DNA of 64,000 nt from Synechococcus sp. BIOS-U3-1 (GTDB taxonomy: Bacteria > Cyanobacteriota > Cyanobacteriia > PCC-6307 > Cyanobiaceae): positions 930,001 through 994,000 of the forward strand of contig NZ_CP047936.1 of NCBI RefSeq assembly GCF_014279975.1, in the 5' to 3' direction. The translations under genes and the position numbers were made by a program. This document shows positions 10,167 to 20,344 of this stretch, piece by piece; within the stretch, counting starts at the first letter, position 1, and each line of letters opens with the position of its first letter. The notes under the pieces were generated by a model. The model did no database searches. It was not told where the DNA came from and saw only the letters and a program-made list of their open reading frames with translations.

Positions 10167-10853
10167 TCAGATCATCGTCAGGCCGCTGACACCTTGCCAG
10201 CCCAGGTAAAGACCCAGTCCCAGGCTCACCCCACCAACTAGAAGGCTGCCACGGGCAAACAGCACTGCTTTGCCTTTTTCAAGAAGGGGAACGACTTTGT
10301 CGCGGCCAAGGACAACCGCAACAAAAGGTGTGAGCAAAAACAGACTGGCTCCGAATGTGAAAGCGATTAATCCCACGACTTCCTGCCAGGTGGGCAGCTG
10401 GGCAGACAAAACAACACCAGCCGACTTGGCGAACAGCACGATGTCGTCGGGACTGATGAGTTCACCAACCGATCCCAGCAGCAGCAGCAGTGGTAGTGGC
10501 ATGGTTAGGAAACGATCGATCCCCTTGGTCCAGGCTGGTGGCTCTGAGCCTTCGGTCAGTGATTTGATCAGTTCTCGGCCGCCAATCGCGACCAGTGCTC
10601 CGCCGGCCAGCAGATCCAGGCCCGTGCGGTGATGGGAGCCATGACTCATGTCCAGAAGCAGGGAATGACCGACTGTCACTAACAGCGTGGCTGCGAGCAG
10701 CGTGGTGATCACCCAGGTTGCGAGGAACCATCCACCTCTTTTGATGGGGTTCGGGCCCAGGAGCAGCAGCAACAGAACGGCGATATGGATCGGCGAGAGG
10801 CCAATGCCGGTGCCATAGGCCAGGAGTTCCGCCCAGAGGGTTGTGTCGCTCAT
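10167..10853 (-). CDS. GAP/Sap-family membrane protein
   Basis: A 228-residue polytopic protein with about six hydrophobic segments, e.g. IGLSPIHIAVLLLLLLGPNP, FLATWVITTLLAATLLVTVG, LLAGGALVAIGG and LPLLLLLGSVGELISPDD. The start GLSP-HIAVLLLLL-GP-P and the later long amphipathic loop resemble the Sap/GAP family (proteins named from mycobacterial peptidoglycolipid transport), which is LysE-like. Transport of a small molecule or lipid is likely, but the substrate is unknown. Its ATG overlaps the stop of the upstream phosphatase by one base, so the two are coupled. Confidence 0.65.
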   Translation of the reverse strand: MSDTTLWAELLAYGTGIGLSPIHIAVLLLLLLGPNPIKRGGWFLATWVITTLLAATLLVTVGHSLLLDMSHGSHHRTGLDLLAGGALVAIGGRELIKSLTEGSEPPAWTKGIDRFLTMPLPLLLLLGSVGELISPDDIVLFAKSAGVVLSAQLPTWQEVVGLIAFTFGASLFLLTPFVAVVLGRDKVVPLLEKGKAVLFARGSLLVGGVSLGLGLYLGWQGVSGLTMI

Positions 10854-11446
10854 CAGAACTGGCCGTCAGCAGGCGCATTCCAGCGCACGATCGCATGATT
10901 TCCGTGCTCAAAACCCAGCACACAGAGACTTCCAGTGCTCAACATCAGCAGCCGGCCGCCGATAGCTCCCATCCCAACCCAGGTGCCTGCCAAGGCCCGT
11001 AGCAGATGTCCATGGGCGAAGAGCGCCACATCTCCGTCTCCAGGCGTTTTCATAGCAATCCCAATGGCGGTTTCACAGCGTTGTTGCACTGCTTGGGCGT
11101 CTTCGCCATTGGGGCAGCCATGGGTGAAGACGTTCCAGCCAGGCACCGTGCGCTGGATATCCAGAGTGGTGATTCCCTCGTAATCACCGTAATTCCATTC
11201 CAGCAACTCGTTCATCACCGTCATATCTGCGCCCAGACCTGCCAGTTCGCAGGTTCGCTGAGCGCGTTGTAGAGGTGAGCTGAAGACGGCAGCGAACCGC
11301 TGATGGCTCAGGACAGGAGCTAATCGACGTGCCTCGTCCTCTCCTTCTGGAAGCAAAGGAATGTTGCTGTTGCCTGTGTGACGTCCGTCGCGAGCCCACT
11401 CGGTGGCTCCATGTCGAAGGAGCCAGAGCTGGCGGTGAGTGGCCAT
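10853..11446 (-). CDS. histidine phosphatase family protein
   Basis: A 197-residue protein with the phosphohistidine motif LLRHGATEW near residue 9-17 (RHG), HTGNSNIPL, SSPLQRAQRTCELAG, and the second catalytic His in LFAHGHLLRALAGTW. This is the branch of the phosphoglycerate mutase superfamily that includes many phosphatases of sugar phosphates or other small molecules. The length is typical. The substrate cannot be assigned. It forms a two-gene unit with the GAP-family protein downstream. Confidence 0.88.
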   Translation of the reverse strand: MATHRQLWLLRHGATEWARDGRHTGNSNIPLLPEGEDEARRLAPVLSHQRFAAVFSSPLQRAQRTCELAGLGADMTVMNELLEWNYGDYEGITTLDIQRTVPGWNVFTHGCPNGEDAQAVQQRCETAIGIAMKTPGDGDVALFAHGHLLRALAGTWVGMGAIGGRLLMLSTGSLCVLGFEHGNHAIVRWNAPADGQF

Positions 11447-11528
11447 GGCCGGATCGAGCTGCCTCTGTCCTGATTGTGATCATCAGAGGTTGATTTGGCT
11501 TCGCGTGCAATAGCTAGCGAGCCCTTTG

Positions 11529-11882
11529 TTATTGCCGGATTTCGAACCAGTCTGCACCGGTGATCGGCATCTGACAGGGCCTGACCAGACGAACCCTCGC
11601 TTCGCTGGGTCCCTGTTCACACCAAAGCCTCAGCTCGTTGAGGGGGAGCTGATCGCCTTCCGCTTGCACCTCCACTCGGCCGTCCTCCAGATTTCGGACC
11701 CAGCCGCTGAGACCCAGTTCCAGAGCACGTCTCCGACAGGCCTGCCGGAAGCCAACGCCCTGAACGGTCCCTTCCACCAGAAAACGCCAGCGTTCCTGAA
11801 GAGTGATAGATCTCTGCCGGGTACTGCGGGTTACAAAGCGGCGACGCTCTGCCTCGCTGCGAAGCCGAGCGCGGCGCGCCAT
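11529..11882 (-). CDS. acyP: acylphosphatase
   Basis: The C-terminal about 90 residues match acylphosphatase: FLVEGTVQGVGFRQACRRRA (catalytic Arg in GVGFR), the GLSGWVRNLEDGRVEVQAEG strand with the substrate Asn, and a final helix. It hydrolyses acyl phosphates. The only usual start codons in frame (ATG at 11882 or 11954) lie inside the cobB reading frame, so the gene either begins within cobB, giving an Arg-rich N-terminal extension of about 26 residues, or uses a rare start after the cobB stop. Cobyrinate synthase and acylphosphatase are probably co-transcribed. Confidence 0.8.
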   Translation of the reverse strand: MARRARLRSEAERRRFVTRSTRQRSITLQERWRFLVEGTVQGVGFRQACRRRALELGLSGWVRNLEDGRVEVQAEGDQLPLNELRLWCEQGPSEARVRLVRPCQMPITGADWFEIRQ

Positions 11883-13225
11883 CTGCAGGGGATCGTCGAG
11901 GATCCGCCCCAGTGGAGGTGAACCCAGCTTGCGTGCAGATTGGGCAGGTTCCATCCCTCCACTCTCCGCTCAACTTTCCAACCTTCAACTTGCCACAACG
12001 GCTTCCAGCTGCCAACGCTTTCCCCCGATTCACAGCACAGCTGCCAGCGGTGAAATTCATGGCCCCTGAGCCGTTCACCCCTGCGCAATAGCAAACTGTC
12101 ACTGCGAGCTTCCAGCTGTCTGTAGCCCACCTGCAACCGTCCTCGTTTGGCTTCAAATGGCAAGAGACCTGCCATGGCATGCCGTCTCCCTTCCGGGTCG
12201 GCCAGACCTCGACCCAGTAGCAGCATCCCTCCGCATTCGGCGTAGATCGGCTTGTCGCGAATCCATGTGTGCAGTGATGAGAAGGTTGTCTTGCATTGAC
12301 TCAGTTGGTCTGCATGCAGCTCCGGGAATCCCCCCGGCAGGATCAGGCCGGTCGCTTCCACTGGTGGTGCGGCATCGCTCAAGGGACTCCAAGGCAGCAC
12401 TGGCATTCCCAACAGCTCGAGGCATTCCTGCATCTCGGGGTAGCGGAAGTGGAAGGCTTCATCCTGTGCAACAGCGACAGGCAAAGAGTGTTGTCGTGAG
12501 GTCTCCAGCTCCGGAGATAAGACGTGTCGAATCGGGTCAGGGCCGGGTCTTGGTGCTCGCAGAAGTGTCTGGAGTATTTCCATGTTGAGGTGCTGCTCCG
12601 CCAGAGCAGCCCAGCGTTCCAGCCGCTTGTGAAGAGCGTTCAGTTCATGGGCTGGAGCAAGCCCGAGATGCCGGTTGGGCAGCTTTAGGTTGGGATCCAC
12701 CGGTAGGCAGCCCAGGCAGTGCACTCCGATGTCCGTGAGCACCTCTTCAAGCAGCTCACGATGCCTTGGACTGCTGACTCGATTCAGCACGACGCCAGCA
12801 AGGTTGAGGCGTGGATCGAGATCTCTGAAGCCTCGAACCAGTGCCCCGAGAGAACGGGCCTGACCTCCGGCGTCCACCAACAACACCACAGGAAGGGCAA
12901 GGTTCACAGCTACATCGGCTGTACTCCCATCGGAACTGGAACCAATGCCATCGAACAGCCCCATGACGCCCTCAACCAGGGCCATGTCACAACGCCCCCC
13001 GTAACCGTTGAAGCTGAGCTGCACCCAGTCCTCGCCACACAGGGGCAGGTCAAGGTTTCTGCAGGGCTGGTTTGCTGCTAGCGAAAGCAGCTGGGGGTCG
13101 AGATAGTCGGGTCCGACCTTGAAGGGCTGAATGCTGTGGCCAAGTTGGCGGGCCCAGGCAATCAGGCAGAGGCTGAGCAGAGTTTTTCCGCTGCCGCTGG
13201 CCGGAGCAGCGATCACGCAGGCCAT
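11831..13225 (-). CDS. cobB: cobyrinate a,c-diamide synthase
   Basis: A 464-residue enzyme. The N-terminal P-loop domain has APASGSGKT (residues 7-15), PFKVGPDYLDP and LVEGVMGLFDG; the C-terminal glutaminase domain has LPGGFPELHAD and PIYAECGGMLLLG with the nucleophile Cys, then HEFHRW and a final HLHWGG. It amidates cobyrinate side chains a and c with glutamine and ATP in cobalamin (pseudocobalamin) synthesis. The start is MACVIAAPASGSGKT. The leader between opcA and this gene has two repeats that could form alternative hairpins (see the separate entry). Confidence 0.93.
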   Translation of the reverse strand: MACVIAAPASGSGKTLLSLCLIAWARQLGHSIQPFKVGPDYLDPQLLSLAANQPCRNLDLPLCGEDWVQLSFNGYGGRCDMALVEGVMGLFDGIGSSSDGSTADVAVNLALPVVLLVDAGGQARSLGALVRGFRDLDPRLNLAGVVLNRVSSPRHRELLEEVLTDIGVHCLGCLPVDPNLKLPNRHLGLAPAHELNALHKRLERWAALAEQHLNMEILQTLLRAPRPGPDPIRHVLSPELETSRQHSLPVAVAQDEAFHFRYPEMQECLELLGMPVLPWSPLSDAAPPVEATGLILPGGFPELHADQLSQCKTTFSSLHTWIRDKPIYAECGGMLLLGRGLADPEGRRHAMAGLLPFEAKRGRLQVGYRQLEARSDSLLLRRGERLRGHEFHRWQLCCESGESVGSWKPLWQVEGWKVERRVEGWNLPNLHASWVHLHWGGSSTIPCRWRAALGFAARQSVAAL

Positions 13226-13226
13226 G

Positions 13227-13273
13227 GTTTGAGCGGAGATTGTTTGAGCGGAGTGACAGGAGAGACCCCGCTC
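13227..13273 (-). promoter_or_regulatory. possible alternating hairpins in the cobB 5' leader
   Basis: On the minus strand the 58-base opcA-cobB spacer carries TGAGCGGGG, then ACTCCGCTCAAAC and TCTCCGCTCAAAC, the second one ending just before the cobB ATG. The single TGAGCGGGG can pair with either CCGCTCA copy (seven Watson-Crick pairs, nine with a G-U), so two mutually exclusive stems are possible; the second would lie against the start codon. In plus-strand terms the direct repeats GTTTGAGCGGAG are at 13227-13238 and 13242-13253. A regulatory role is inference. Confidence 0.35.
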
Positions 13274-13283
13274 AGGGGGGGAT

Positions 13284-14567
13284 TCAGCTGATCAGCTTGG
13301 CAGCCAGTGGGGCCGCCGCAGCGAGTAGAGGGTTGGTGGAGTCATGGCCGCCTTCCAGCTGGCGAGAAACATCCGCCTCCACAGGGGACTGCTGCACTGG
13401 AACGACTTCTTCAATCAATTCCATGCTGGCCATTCCACCAGCTTCCAGGCGCATACAGCCCCCAGACTCAGCGCAGAGAATCACGCAGATCGCAGGCTGG
13501 TTGTCTGGTTTACAGATCAGGCGAAGCCCCACAATCTGACCGGGGTGAATACTGGGCTGCCCCATAGGTACTGGCGACACGCGCATTTGAATATCAGTGC
13601 CGTCAGGTCTCTGGAAGTTGGCACTGATGCTCTGGTCAGGGTTGCTTTGAGTGTGCTGCAACTCCCAGCCCAGACGGTCAGCGATCCAGGATCCGAGCAG
13701 GAGTCCTTGCACTGGATGGTCGCCTTCGACATCAATGTCGAGCTGAACCACGTGGCCAAGGGCATCGCGCCGATGCGGTGAATCGAAGACCATGGCCAGG
13801 GTCTGATGCCAGCTGCCAAGTCGTAGCCAGTTCAGGTCGTTGACCGCTTGCCCTGCTTCGATCCTTGAGGCCAACAGGTTGAGGCAGAAACCAGGCTCTC
13901 CAAGTGCGGAATCGAGAATTAGCCGCCGGGGTGAGCTGGCGAGTTGCTGTAGGAGCTCAGGTGCTTCATCAAGGGCTCCGTTCCACCAGACCCAGGAGGG
14001 GAGTTCCTCCGGCAACAGAGGATCGAGGATTGTTAAGCCCTGCTGCAGTGCAGGCTTGCCTCCACGCAACACCACCACATCGCCGCAGGCCACCGTTCCA
14101 CCGCCTTCTTCTGGGAGCGGACAGTACGCAGCCACCAGGGTTTCAAGAGGGAGTTCAGCATCAAGACTGGGCGCCAAGGTGATTAGTCGCCGAGGGCGCA
14201 AGTTGCTGAGAGCTGCATCCACATGCTGGCCGCGTAGATCCTCGCTGGTATGCCCCCCGTCCATCTGGCTGAGACAAGTCGCCACAACTTCTGTGAGAGG
14301 TGGTGTGCTGATGGGCAGATCGCCATCCACCACGGCCTGACGACCTGCAGCAATCAGCTGCGATCTCTGCACGCCGGTGATTGGGCCATCCAGGCGGCCG
14401 GTGCGGACAAGCTGTTGCTCAACCCAGGCCGGTTGCCAGATGAGCAGGCAGAACGTGTGGGCACCGACGTTGTTGGGCTGGTCACGCGACCAGAGCTGTT
14501 CCAGGTAGCCGGGTACTTCAGAGGGAGGAAGTTCAAGAGGGGTTTGAAGCGTGAGCTGGGGGGACAT
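13284..14567 (-). CDS. opcA: glucose-6-phosphate dehydrogenase assembly protein OpcA
   Basis: A 427-residue protein recognised by its position directly after zwf (46-base gap, same strand) and by its overall OpcA pattern: VGAHTFCLLIWQPAWVEQQL near the N-terminus, RPRRLITLAPSLDAELPLETLVAAYCPL, and a C-terminal domain with ADRLGWEL. In cyanobacteria OpcA binds and activates glucose-6-phosphate dehydrogenase, tuning dark carbon flow through the oxidative pentose phosphate pathway. I see no conserved Cys pair that would settle redox control from this sequence alone. Confidence 0.88.
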   Translation of the reverse strand: MSPQLTLQTPLELPPSEVPGYLEQLWSRDQPNNVGAHTFCLLIWQPAWVEQQLVRTGRLDGPITGVQRSQLIAAGRQAVVDGDLPISTPPLTEVVATCLSQMDGGHTSEDLRGQHVDAALSNLRPRRLITLAPSLDAELPLETLVAAYCPLPEEGGGTVACGDVVVLRGGKPALQQGLTILDPLLPEELPSWVWWNGALDEAPELLQQLASSPRRLILDSALGEPGFCLNLLASRIEAGQAVNDLNWLRLGSWHQTLAMVFDSPHRRDALGHVVQLDIDVEGDHPVQGLLLGSWIADRLGWELQHTQSNPDQSISANFQRPDGTDIQMRVSPVPMGQPSIHPGQIVGLRLICKPDNQPAICVILCAESGGCMRLEAGGMASMELIEEVVPVQQSPVEADVSRQLEGGHDSTNPLLAAAAPLAAKLIS

Positions 14568-14612
14568 GATGCAGCCGGTTGAGTGGGACAGATGGTGGTC
14601 AGTCGGATCGGG

Positions 14613-16136
14613 TTATGGACGTCGCCAGAGCAAGCCATCTCGGGCAAGAAGGGCATCGGATGCAGCGGGACCCCAGGTTCTTGATTCATAGGGGTGGATC
14701 GGCAGCTGCCAAGGGCTGTCTTCAATCAGCTCCAGCAGAGGTGTGTAGAGACGCCAGGCTGCTTCTACCTCATCACTGCGGGTGAACAGCGTGGGATCGC
14801 CGAGCATGGCGTCTGCGAGCAGGCGGACATAGCCCTCATCAGAGGGCTCTCCAAATGATTCGTCGTAGGAAAATTCCATCTCCACCGGTCGGCTGCGCAT
14901 TCCGGAGCCGGGAGATTTCACCTCAAAACGGAATTCAGCCCCTTCATCCGGCTGAATTCTCAAGACCAGTTGATTAGCAGTTGGCCCTCCTCCGGCGGCA
15001 TCAAAGAGATGTACCGGTGCTTCCCGGAAAGTGAGCACCACCTCGCTGAGGCGCTTCGGCAGTCGTTTACCTGTGCGCACATAGAAGGGCACGCCCTGCC
15101 AACGCCAGTTGTCGATGAACAGTTTCATCGCCACATAGGTTTCTGTGGTGCTGTTGGCATCGACGCCATGTTCTTGGCGGTAGCCGAGCAAAGGTGAGTC
15201 TTGAGTTCCACCGGGGCCGTACTGCCCACGGATGCAGCAGTTCCATGGTTCGTTTTCATCTGCCAGACGAGCCGCTTGCAGAACCTTGGCTTTTTCACTG
15301 CGGATCGCTTCTGGGTCGAACCGTCCAGGTGTTTCCATGGCCGTGATCGCCAGCATCTGGGTTAGGTGGTTCTGCACCATGTCCCTGAGAGCGCCGGATG
15401 TTTCGTAGTAGCCGGCCCGTTCTTCGACACCGACAGTTTCAGCGGCAGTGATCTGAACACTCGAGATGTAGTTTCGGTTCCAGATCGGTTCGAAGATGGT
15501 GTTGGCAAACCTCAGAACCATGATGTTCTGGACGGTTTCCTTGCCTAAGTAGTGATCTATGCGGAAGATCTGATTTTCTTGTCCACAGCCCTGCACCAGG
15601 CGGTTGAGTGTCTGAGCACTGCCGTAATCCCTGCCGAAGGGTTTCTCGATCACCACACGACTGCGATCAGGATCCTTTAGCAGTCCTGCGTCGGCCAGAG
15701 AGCGGCAGCCACTGCCATAAAACTTGGGTGAAACTGATAGATAAAACGTACGGTTGCTGCGGGTTGCTCGTGTCCTGTCGATTTCGTCGAGCCGATGGCC
15801 GAGTTTGACGAGATCCTCAGGTTTTTGAAGATCCACCGGTTCATAGAACATGCCTGCCGAGAATTGTTCCCAGGCCGCACGGTTCTCGTTCACGGTGGTC
15901 TCCATGGCCTCCGCCATTTTTTGGCGGAATTCCTCATCACTCCATGGGCGTCGAGCACATCCCAGCAGTGCGAATTCACTTGGCAGACGGCGCTGTTTGA
16001 ACAGCTCAAATAGCGCCGGCACTAATTTGCGATGTGTGAGGTCACCGCTTGCGCCGAAGATCACCAAGCACTGAGGGGCGATGACTCGCTCCTGACGCAG
16101 GCCGACCCTCAACGGGTTTGTCATCGTTTCGCTCAT
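14613..16136 (-). CDS. zwf: glucose-6-phosphate 1-dehydrogenase
   Basis: A 507-residue enzyme, the usual length. The NADP-binding FGASGDLTHRKLVPAL is at residues 28-42 and the active-site block RIDHYLGKE at 192-200; EKPFGRD and the WRWQGVPFYVRTGKRLPKR substrate/NADP structural region are present. It oxidises glucose 6-phosphate to 6-phosphogluconolactone, the entry of the oxidative pentose phosphate pathway used for NADPH in darkness. It is followed by its assembly factor opcA, as in other cyanobacteria. Confidence 0.96.
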   Translation of the reverse strand: MSETMTNPLRVGLRQERVIAPQCLVIFGASGDLTHRKLVPALFELFKQRRLPSEFALLGCARRPWSDEEFRQKMAEAMETTVNENRAAWEQFSAGMFYEPVDLQKPEDLVKLGHRLDEIDRTRATRSNRTFYLSVSPKFYGSGCRSLADAGLLKDPDRSRVVIEKPFGRDYGSAQTLNRLVQGCGQENQIFRIDHYLGKETVQNIMVLRFANTIFEPIWNRNYISSVQITAAETVGVEERAGYYETSGALRDMVQNHLTQMLAITAMETPGRFDPEAIRSEKAKVLQAARLADENEPWNCCIRGQYGPGGTQDSPLLGYRQEHGVDANSTTETYVAMKLFIDNWRWQGVPFYVRTGKRLPKRLSEVVLTFREAPVHLFDAAGGGPTANQLVLRIQPDEGAEFRFEVKSPGSGMRSRPVEMEFSYDESFGEPSDEGYVRLLADAMLGDPTLFTRSDEVEAAWRLYTPLLELIEDSPWQLPIHPYESRTWGPAASDALLARDGLLWRRP

Positions 16137-16231
16137 GACACCGGAAGCTCTGACGAAGGTTTAACTAGGAATCACCGCGCTGACAGTGCTCCAGAACATC
16201 AGGCCACGTTTTGTCGTCGTCTCGGGACAAC

Positions 16232-16264
16232 CCAAATAAAAAAGCCCACCTTTCGATGGGCTTT
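16232..16264 (-). terminator. Rho-independent terminator of petH
   Basis: Read on the minus strand, an eight-base-pair stem AAAGCCCA / TGGGCTTT (plus-strand positions 16241-16248 and 16257-16264) with an eight-base loop is followed by TTTTTTATTT. It begins 25 bases after the petH stop and is the clearest intrinsic terminator in this part of the window. Confidence 0.85.
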
Positions 16265-16288
16265 GATCTGGAAGGTTTGAGTGAAAAC

Positions 16289-17644
<1,356 letters not shown>

Positions 17645-17740
17645 TCAACACCCAGTTCAAGCCCTCTAGACCTTCACATCAGATTGCGGTCTGGCCTTCA
17701 AGCTGACTTTCACTAAGATTCCGTTGTTAACTTCTTCTGG

Positions 17741-18286
17741 TTGAACTTCGCCAACTCCTTGACGACTCTTCAGCTAGCGACAGAAGTCCGTCAGCAGACG
17801 ATTGAGCAGACCGTCGAGCGTCTGCCCCAGGGGGTTCGTCGTTTGGCTGTTCAGCTGCGGACGGACCAGTCAGTGGACCAGCTTTGGCAGGTTCTCACTG
17901 ACTATGAAGGCCTCAGCAATTTCATTCCCAACCTCAGCAGCAGCAAGCTGATTGAGCGGTCGGGCAATCGGGTCACGCTTGCTCAAGTTGGCAGTCAGCA
18001 ACTGGTTTTAGGCCTGAAGTTCTCGGCTCAAGTGCAGTTGGAATTAACTGAGCATCGTCCCGAAGGATTGCTGCAATTCAGAATGCTGAAAGGTGATTTC
18101 CGACGTTTCGAAGGAGCCTGGCGTTTGCAGGCTGTTCCTGATCAAACCCTTGTTTTGTACGAACTCACTGTTCAGGGGTGTCTAGGTATGCCAGTGGCGC
18201 TGATCGAACAACGTCTGCGGCAGGACCTCAATGACAACCTCCTTGCGGTTGAGCAAGAAACCATCCGTCGATTCACGGAGTCCTGA
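17741..18286 (+). CDS. SRPBCC (START/polyketide cyclase-like) family protein
   Basis: A 181-residue protein starting at a TTG; the true start could be the TTG at 17759. The pattern VDQLWQVLTDYEGLSNFIPNLSSSKLIER, followed by VGSQQLVLGLKFSAQVQLELTE and GDFRRFEGAWRLQ, is that of the SRPBCC hydrophobic-ligand fold (COQ10-type branch). No signal peptide. It probably binds a lipid, quinone or pigment, but the ligand is unknown. It shares the upstream region with divergent petH. Confidence 0.75.
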   Translation: MNFANSLTTLQLATEVRQQTIEQTVERLPQGVRRLAVQLRTDQSVDQLWQVLTDYEGLSNFIPNLSSSKLIERSGNRVTLAQVGSQQLVLGLKFSAQVQLELTEHRPEGLLQFRMLKGDFRRFEGAWRLQAVPDQTLVLYELTVQGCLGMPVALIEQRLRQDLNDNLLAVEQETIRRFTES

Positions 18287-18348
18287 AGGTTTCACTGGTT
18301 GGTTTTTTGGGGTCGTAAGTGAGGCTCTCTTGTAGTGATCAATTGTCA

Positions 18349-18373
18349 TAAAAAAACATCCATGAATGGATGT
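18349..18373 (-). terminator. Rho-independent terminator after tRNA-Glu
   Basis: On the minus strand ACATCCA-TTCA-TGGATGT (seven-pair stem, four-base loop; plus-strand arms 18356-18362 and 18367-18373) is followed by TTTTTTAT. It sits 26 bases downstream of the tRNA-Glu gene and fits a strong intrinsic terminator. Confidence 0.8.
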
Positions 18374-18399
18374 GTTGCCTCGAAAAGGCAATCAATCAA

Positions 18400-18472
18400 T
18401 ACCCCCAAGGGGATTCGAACCCCTGTCGCCTCCGTGAAAGGGAGGTGTCCTAGGCCTCTAGACGATGGGGGC
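18400..18472 (-). tRNA. trnE: tRNA-Glu (anticodon UUC)
   Basis: Read on the minus strand, 73 nt: acceptor GCCCCCA pairs with TGGGGGT (one G-U), discriminator A, no encoded CCA. The anticodon arm is CCTCC-CTTTCAC-GGAGG with UUC (plus strand 18436-18438), and the T arm is AGGGG-TTCGAAT-CCCCT. In cyanobacteria glutamyl-tRNA(Glu) also feeds tetrapyrrole synthesis through glutamyl-tRNA reductase, so this gene serves translation and chlorophyll/bilin supply. It has its own terminator downstream. Confidence 0.95.
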
Positions 18473-18513
18473 GAGGCCGTGCTCTTAGGTGTACTCCTGA
18501 GCACCAAATGAAA

Positions 18514-19680
18514 TTACGGTTCCGACTGACCCTCCGTCAAGGCAGCGGCCAACTTCTCTTGTCCTTGTCCTTGCCAGACAGGGACATTGAAGGTGAAGCA
18601 GGCTCCTTTGCCTGGTTCTGAGACAACCCAGATGCGTCCACCATGGACCTCAACGATTCGTCGGCAGACAGAAAGTCCTACTCCGAAGCCCGATGTTCCT
18701 CCCGATGTTTGGGGAAGTCGGACACGATCTAAAAAAATGCGTTGTTGTTCAGCTTCAGGGATGCCAGGACCGCTGTCGCTAATACTCACCTGTAACCACT
18801 GGCTAGTGCGATGCACCATGCCAAGTGCAATCGTGCCGCCGTCTTGCGTGTATTTCAGAGCGTTTTCCAGCAGATTGAGTAGGACCTGACGCATGCGCCG
18901 CTGATCAGCGAAGACGAGCGGTAGATCGGCCGGAATGTCGGTGTTGATGGTCACGTCTCGGCCGAGCCAGAGCTTCTCAAGTTCAAGGATGGCTTCTGCA
19001 GCAATGCTGGCTAGGTCAAGTCTCTGGGGGTTGAAGAGAGCTTCCCAGCGCGTGCTCCCCACCTCCAGTAGATCCTTGGAGAGCAGAGCAATTTCGTCGA
19101 GGCGCCGTTTCAGGACGTCGCGAAATCGGTTGAGATCAATCTGGCCAAGTTGCTGGCTCTGTAGTGCCAGCGTCGCAGCGGTTAGGGGCGTGCGAAGTTC
19201 GTGAGCCACCATTCTTAGAAGGCGTTCCTGAGATTGGAGGCGGTCAATCAGAGTTTCATTTTCTTGCCGTAGAACCAGCAGCTGATCTTCGAGTTGAAGC
19301 TCGCGCTGGGTTCGACTTCCATCCAGTTCTGTGGGCTTCAGGCTGAGGCCAAGTCCACTGACAACTTCATCCTGCTGCCATCGGGGCACCCAGCCGCGCA
19401 GCTGCTGAAAAATGCTGGTCCCTGCAAAGACCTGCTTCGGCATCGGCTGCAACTTCACCAGTGCAGGCGTGACCACCAGGCGGTGGAGTTCCAGCAATTC
19501 GGGGTGCTCGACAGGATCAGCCACCTGAAGTGTCACGTCAAAACCGCAGTCCTCCTGTTCCAGGAACTGGATCAGCGAACGCAGATCACCACTGGAGAGA
19601 TGGTGACGACCTGCGACCAGAAGCAAAGTCAGCTGCTGACGTGGTGTGGGATCGATCCCGCCCACCAGGTGTTGCTCCAA
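18514..19680 (-). CDS. sasA: circadian clock histidine kinase SasA
   Basis: A 388-residue kinase. Residues about 15-100 form a KaiB-like thioredoxin-fold sensor ([20 protein letters not shown], then [20 protein letters not shown]). The HisKA H-box is [13 protein letters not shown] with the phosphorylated His at 160, followed by the N-box [16 protein letters not shown]1 SDSGPGIP and G2 [14 protein letters not shown]. SasA binds KaiC through the KaiB-like domain and passes the clock signal to RpaA. The length matches other cyanobacterial SasA. It lies next to tRNA-Glu on the same strand with no obvious operon partner. Confidence 0.93.
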   Translation of the reverse strand: MEQHLVGGIDPTPRQQLTLLLVAGRHHLSSGDLRSLIQFLEQEDCGFDVTLQVADPVEHPELLELHRLVVTPALVKLQPMPKQVFAGTSIFQQLRGWVPRWQQDEVVSGLGLSLKPTELDGSRTQRELQLEDQLLVLRQENETLIDRLQSQERLLRMVAHELRTPLTAATLALQSQQLGQIDLNRFRDVLKRRLDEIALLSKDLLEVGSTRWEALFNPQRLDLASIAAEAILELEKLWLGRDVTINTDIPADLPLVFADQRRMRQVLLNLLENALKYTQDGGTIALGMVHRTSQWLQVSISDSGPGIPEAEQQRIFLDRVRLPQTSGGTSGFGVGLSVCRRIVEVHGGRIWVVSEPGKGACFTFNVPVWQGQGQEKLAAALTEGQSEP

Positions 19681-19768
19681 AAGATGAGCCTTACCTTATG
19701 GGTTTTTGCAAAGGTCAGCAGAACCGCTAAGACGATTTTGAACAGACTGTTGTCAGTCAGGACTTTTC

Positions 19769-20344
19769 ATGGCCCTTCTTCCCGTTGAACGCCGTGGTGC
19801 TCCACCCCCGGATGGTGAGTCCCCGGCTTCGCAGCGGGTCTACCTCGACAGCAATCTCAGACGTTGGTTTGCGCGAAACCTCGGGCTTTGGCGTTCACGG
19901 CGTCAATACGTTTTTAAGAATGAGGAAGTTCTTTTCTTGGACATGATGATCCGGGTAGAGATCTTTGCGGAATCACGGGTTGGCAAGCCTCACTACCGCA
20001 TGAGCTGGTGGCCTGAACATGAAACAGATTTCTTCGATCGCAAGCCGCGTTATCAGCGTGAGGGGGTGATGGAGGCAACGCTGATGGGCCACCAGTTGCT
20101 GCGTAGTCGTGCTTTTCTCGAAGAGGTCGAGTCGCGAACGCAGATTCGTCAGGTTGATGAACATGAGGTGGTGTTTGAGTCGCATTACCTCGACTGGGAT
20201 GTTCAGGAGTACACACGACTGATCGATCAGGATCGTTTTCGATCACGCGCCATCTACAGCTGGCAGAAAGGTGATCTGGAAATCGTGGAACATCACCATG
20301 AAACCCGTCTTGAAGATGCTTCGGCTCCGATTGACTCTGATTGA
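19769..20344 (+). CDS. conserved hypothetical protein, beta-rich
   Basis: A 191-residue protein. Repeated aromatic/charged strand-like segments (RRQYVFKNEEVLFLDMMIRVEI, KPHYRMSWWPEHETDFFD, HEVVFESHYLDWDVQEYTRLI) suggest a beta-barrel such as the lipocalin-like fold. That shape resembles bilin lyases of the CpcS group, but I do not see their signature residues, so I leave the function open. No signal peptide. It is divergent from sasA, with an 88-base gap that should hold both promoters. Confidence 0.6.
   Translation: MALLPVERRGAPPPDGESPASQRVYLDSNLRRWFARNLGLWRSRRQYVFKNEEVLFLDMMIRVEIFAESRVGKPHYRMSWWPEHETDFFDRKPRYQREGVMEATLMGHQLLRSRAFLEEVESRTQIRQVDEHEVVFESHYLDWDVQEYTRLIDQDRFRSRAIYSWQKGDLEIVEHHHETRLEDASAPIDSD

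Noticed and set aside
18300-18345. A cobalamin or other riboswitch in the tRNA-Glu area
   Set aside because: Only the tRNA and its terminator are present; no conserved riboswitch core such as a B12 box.
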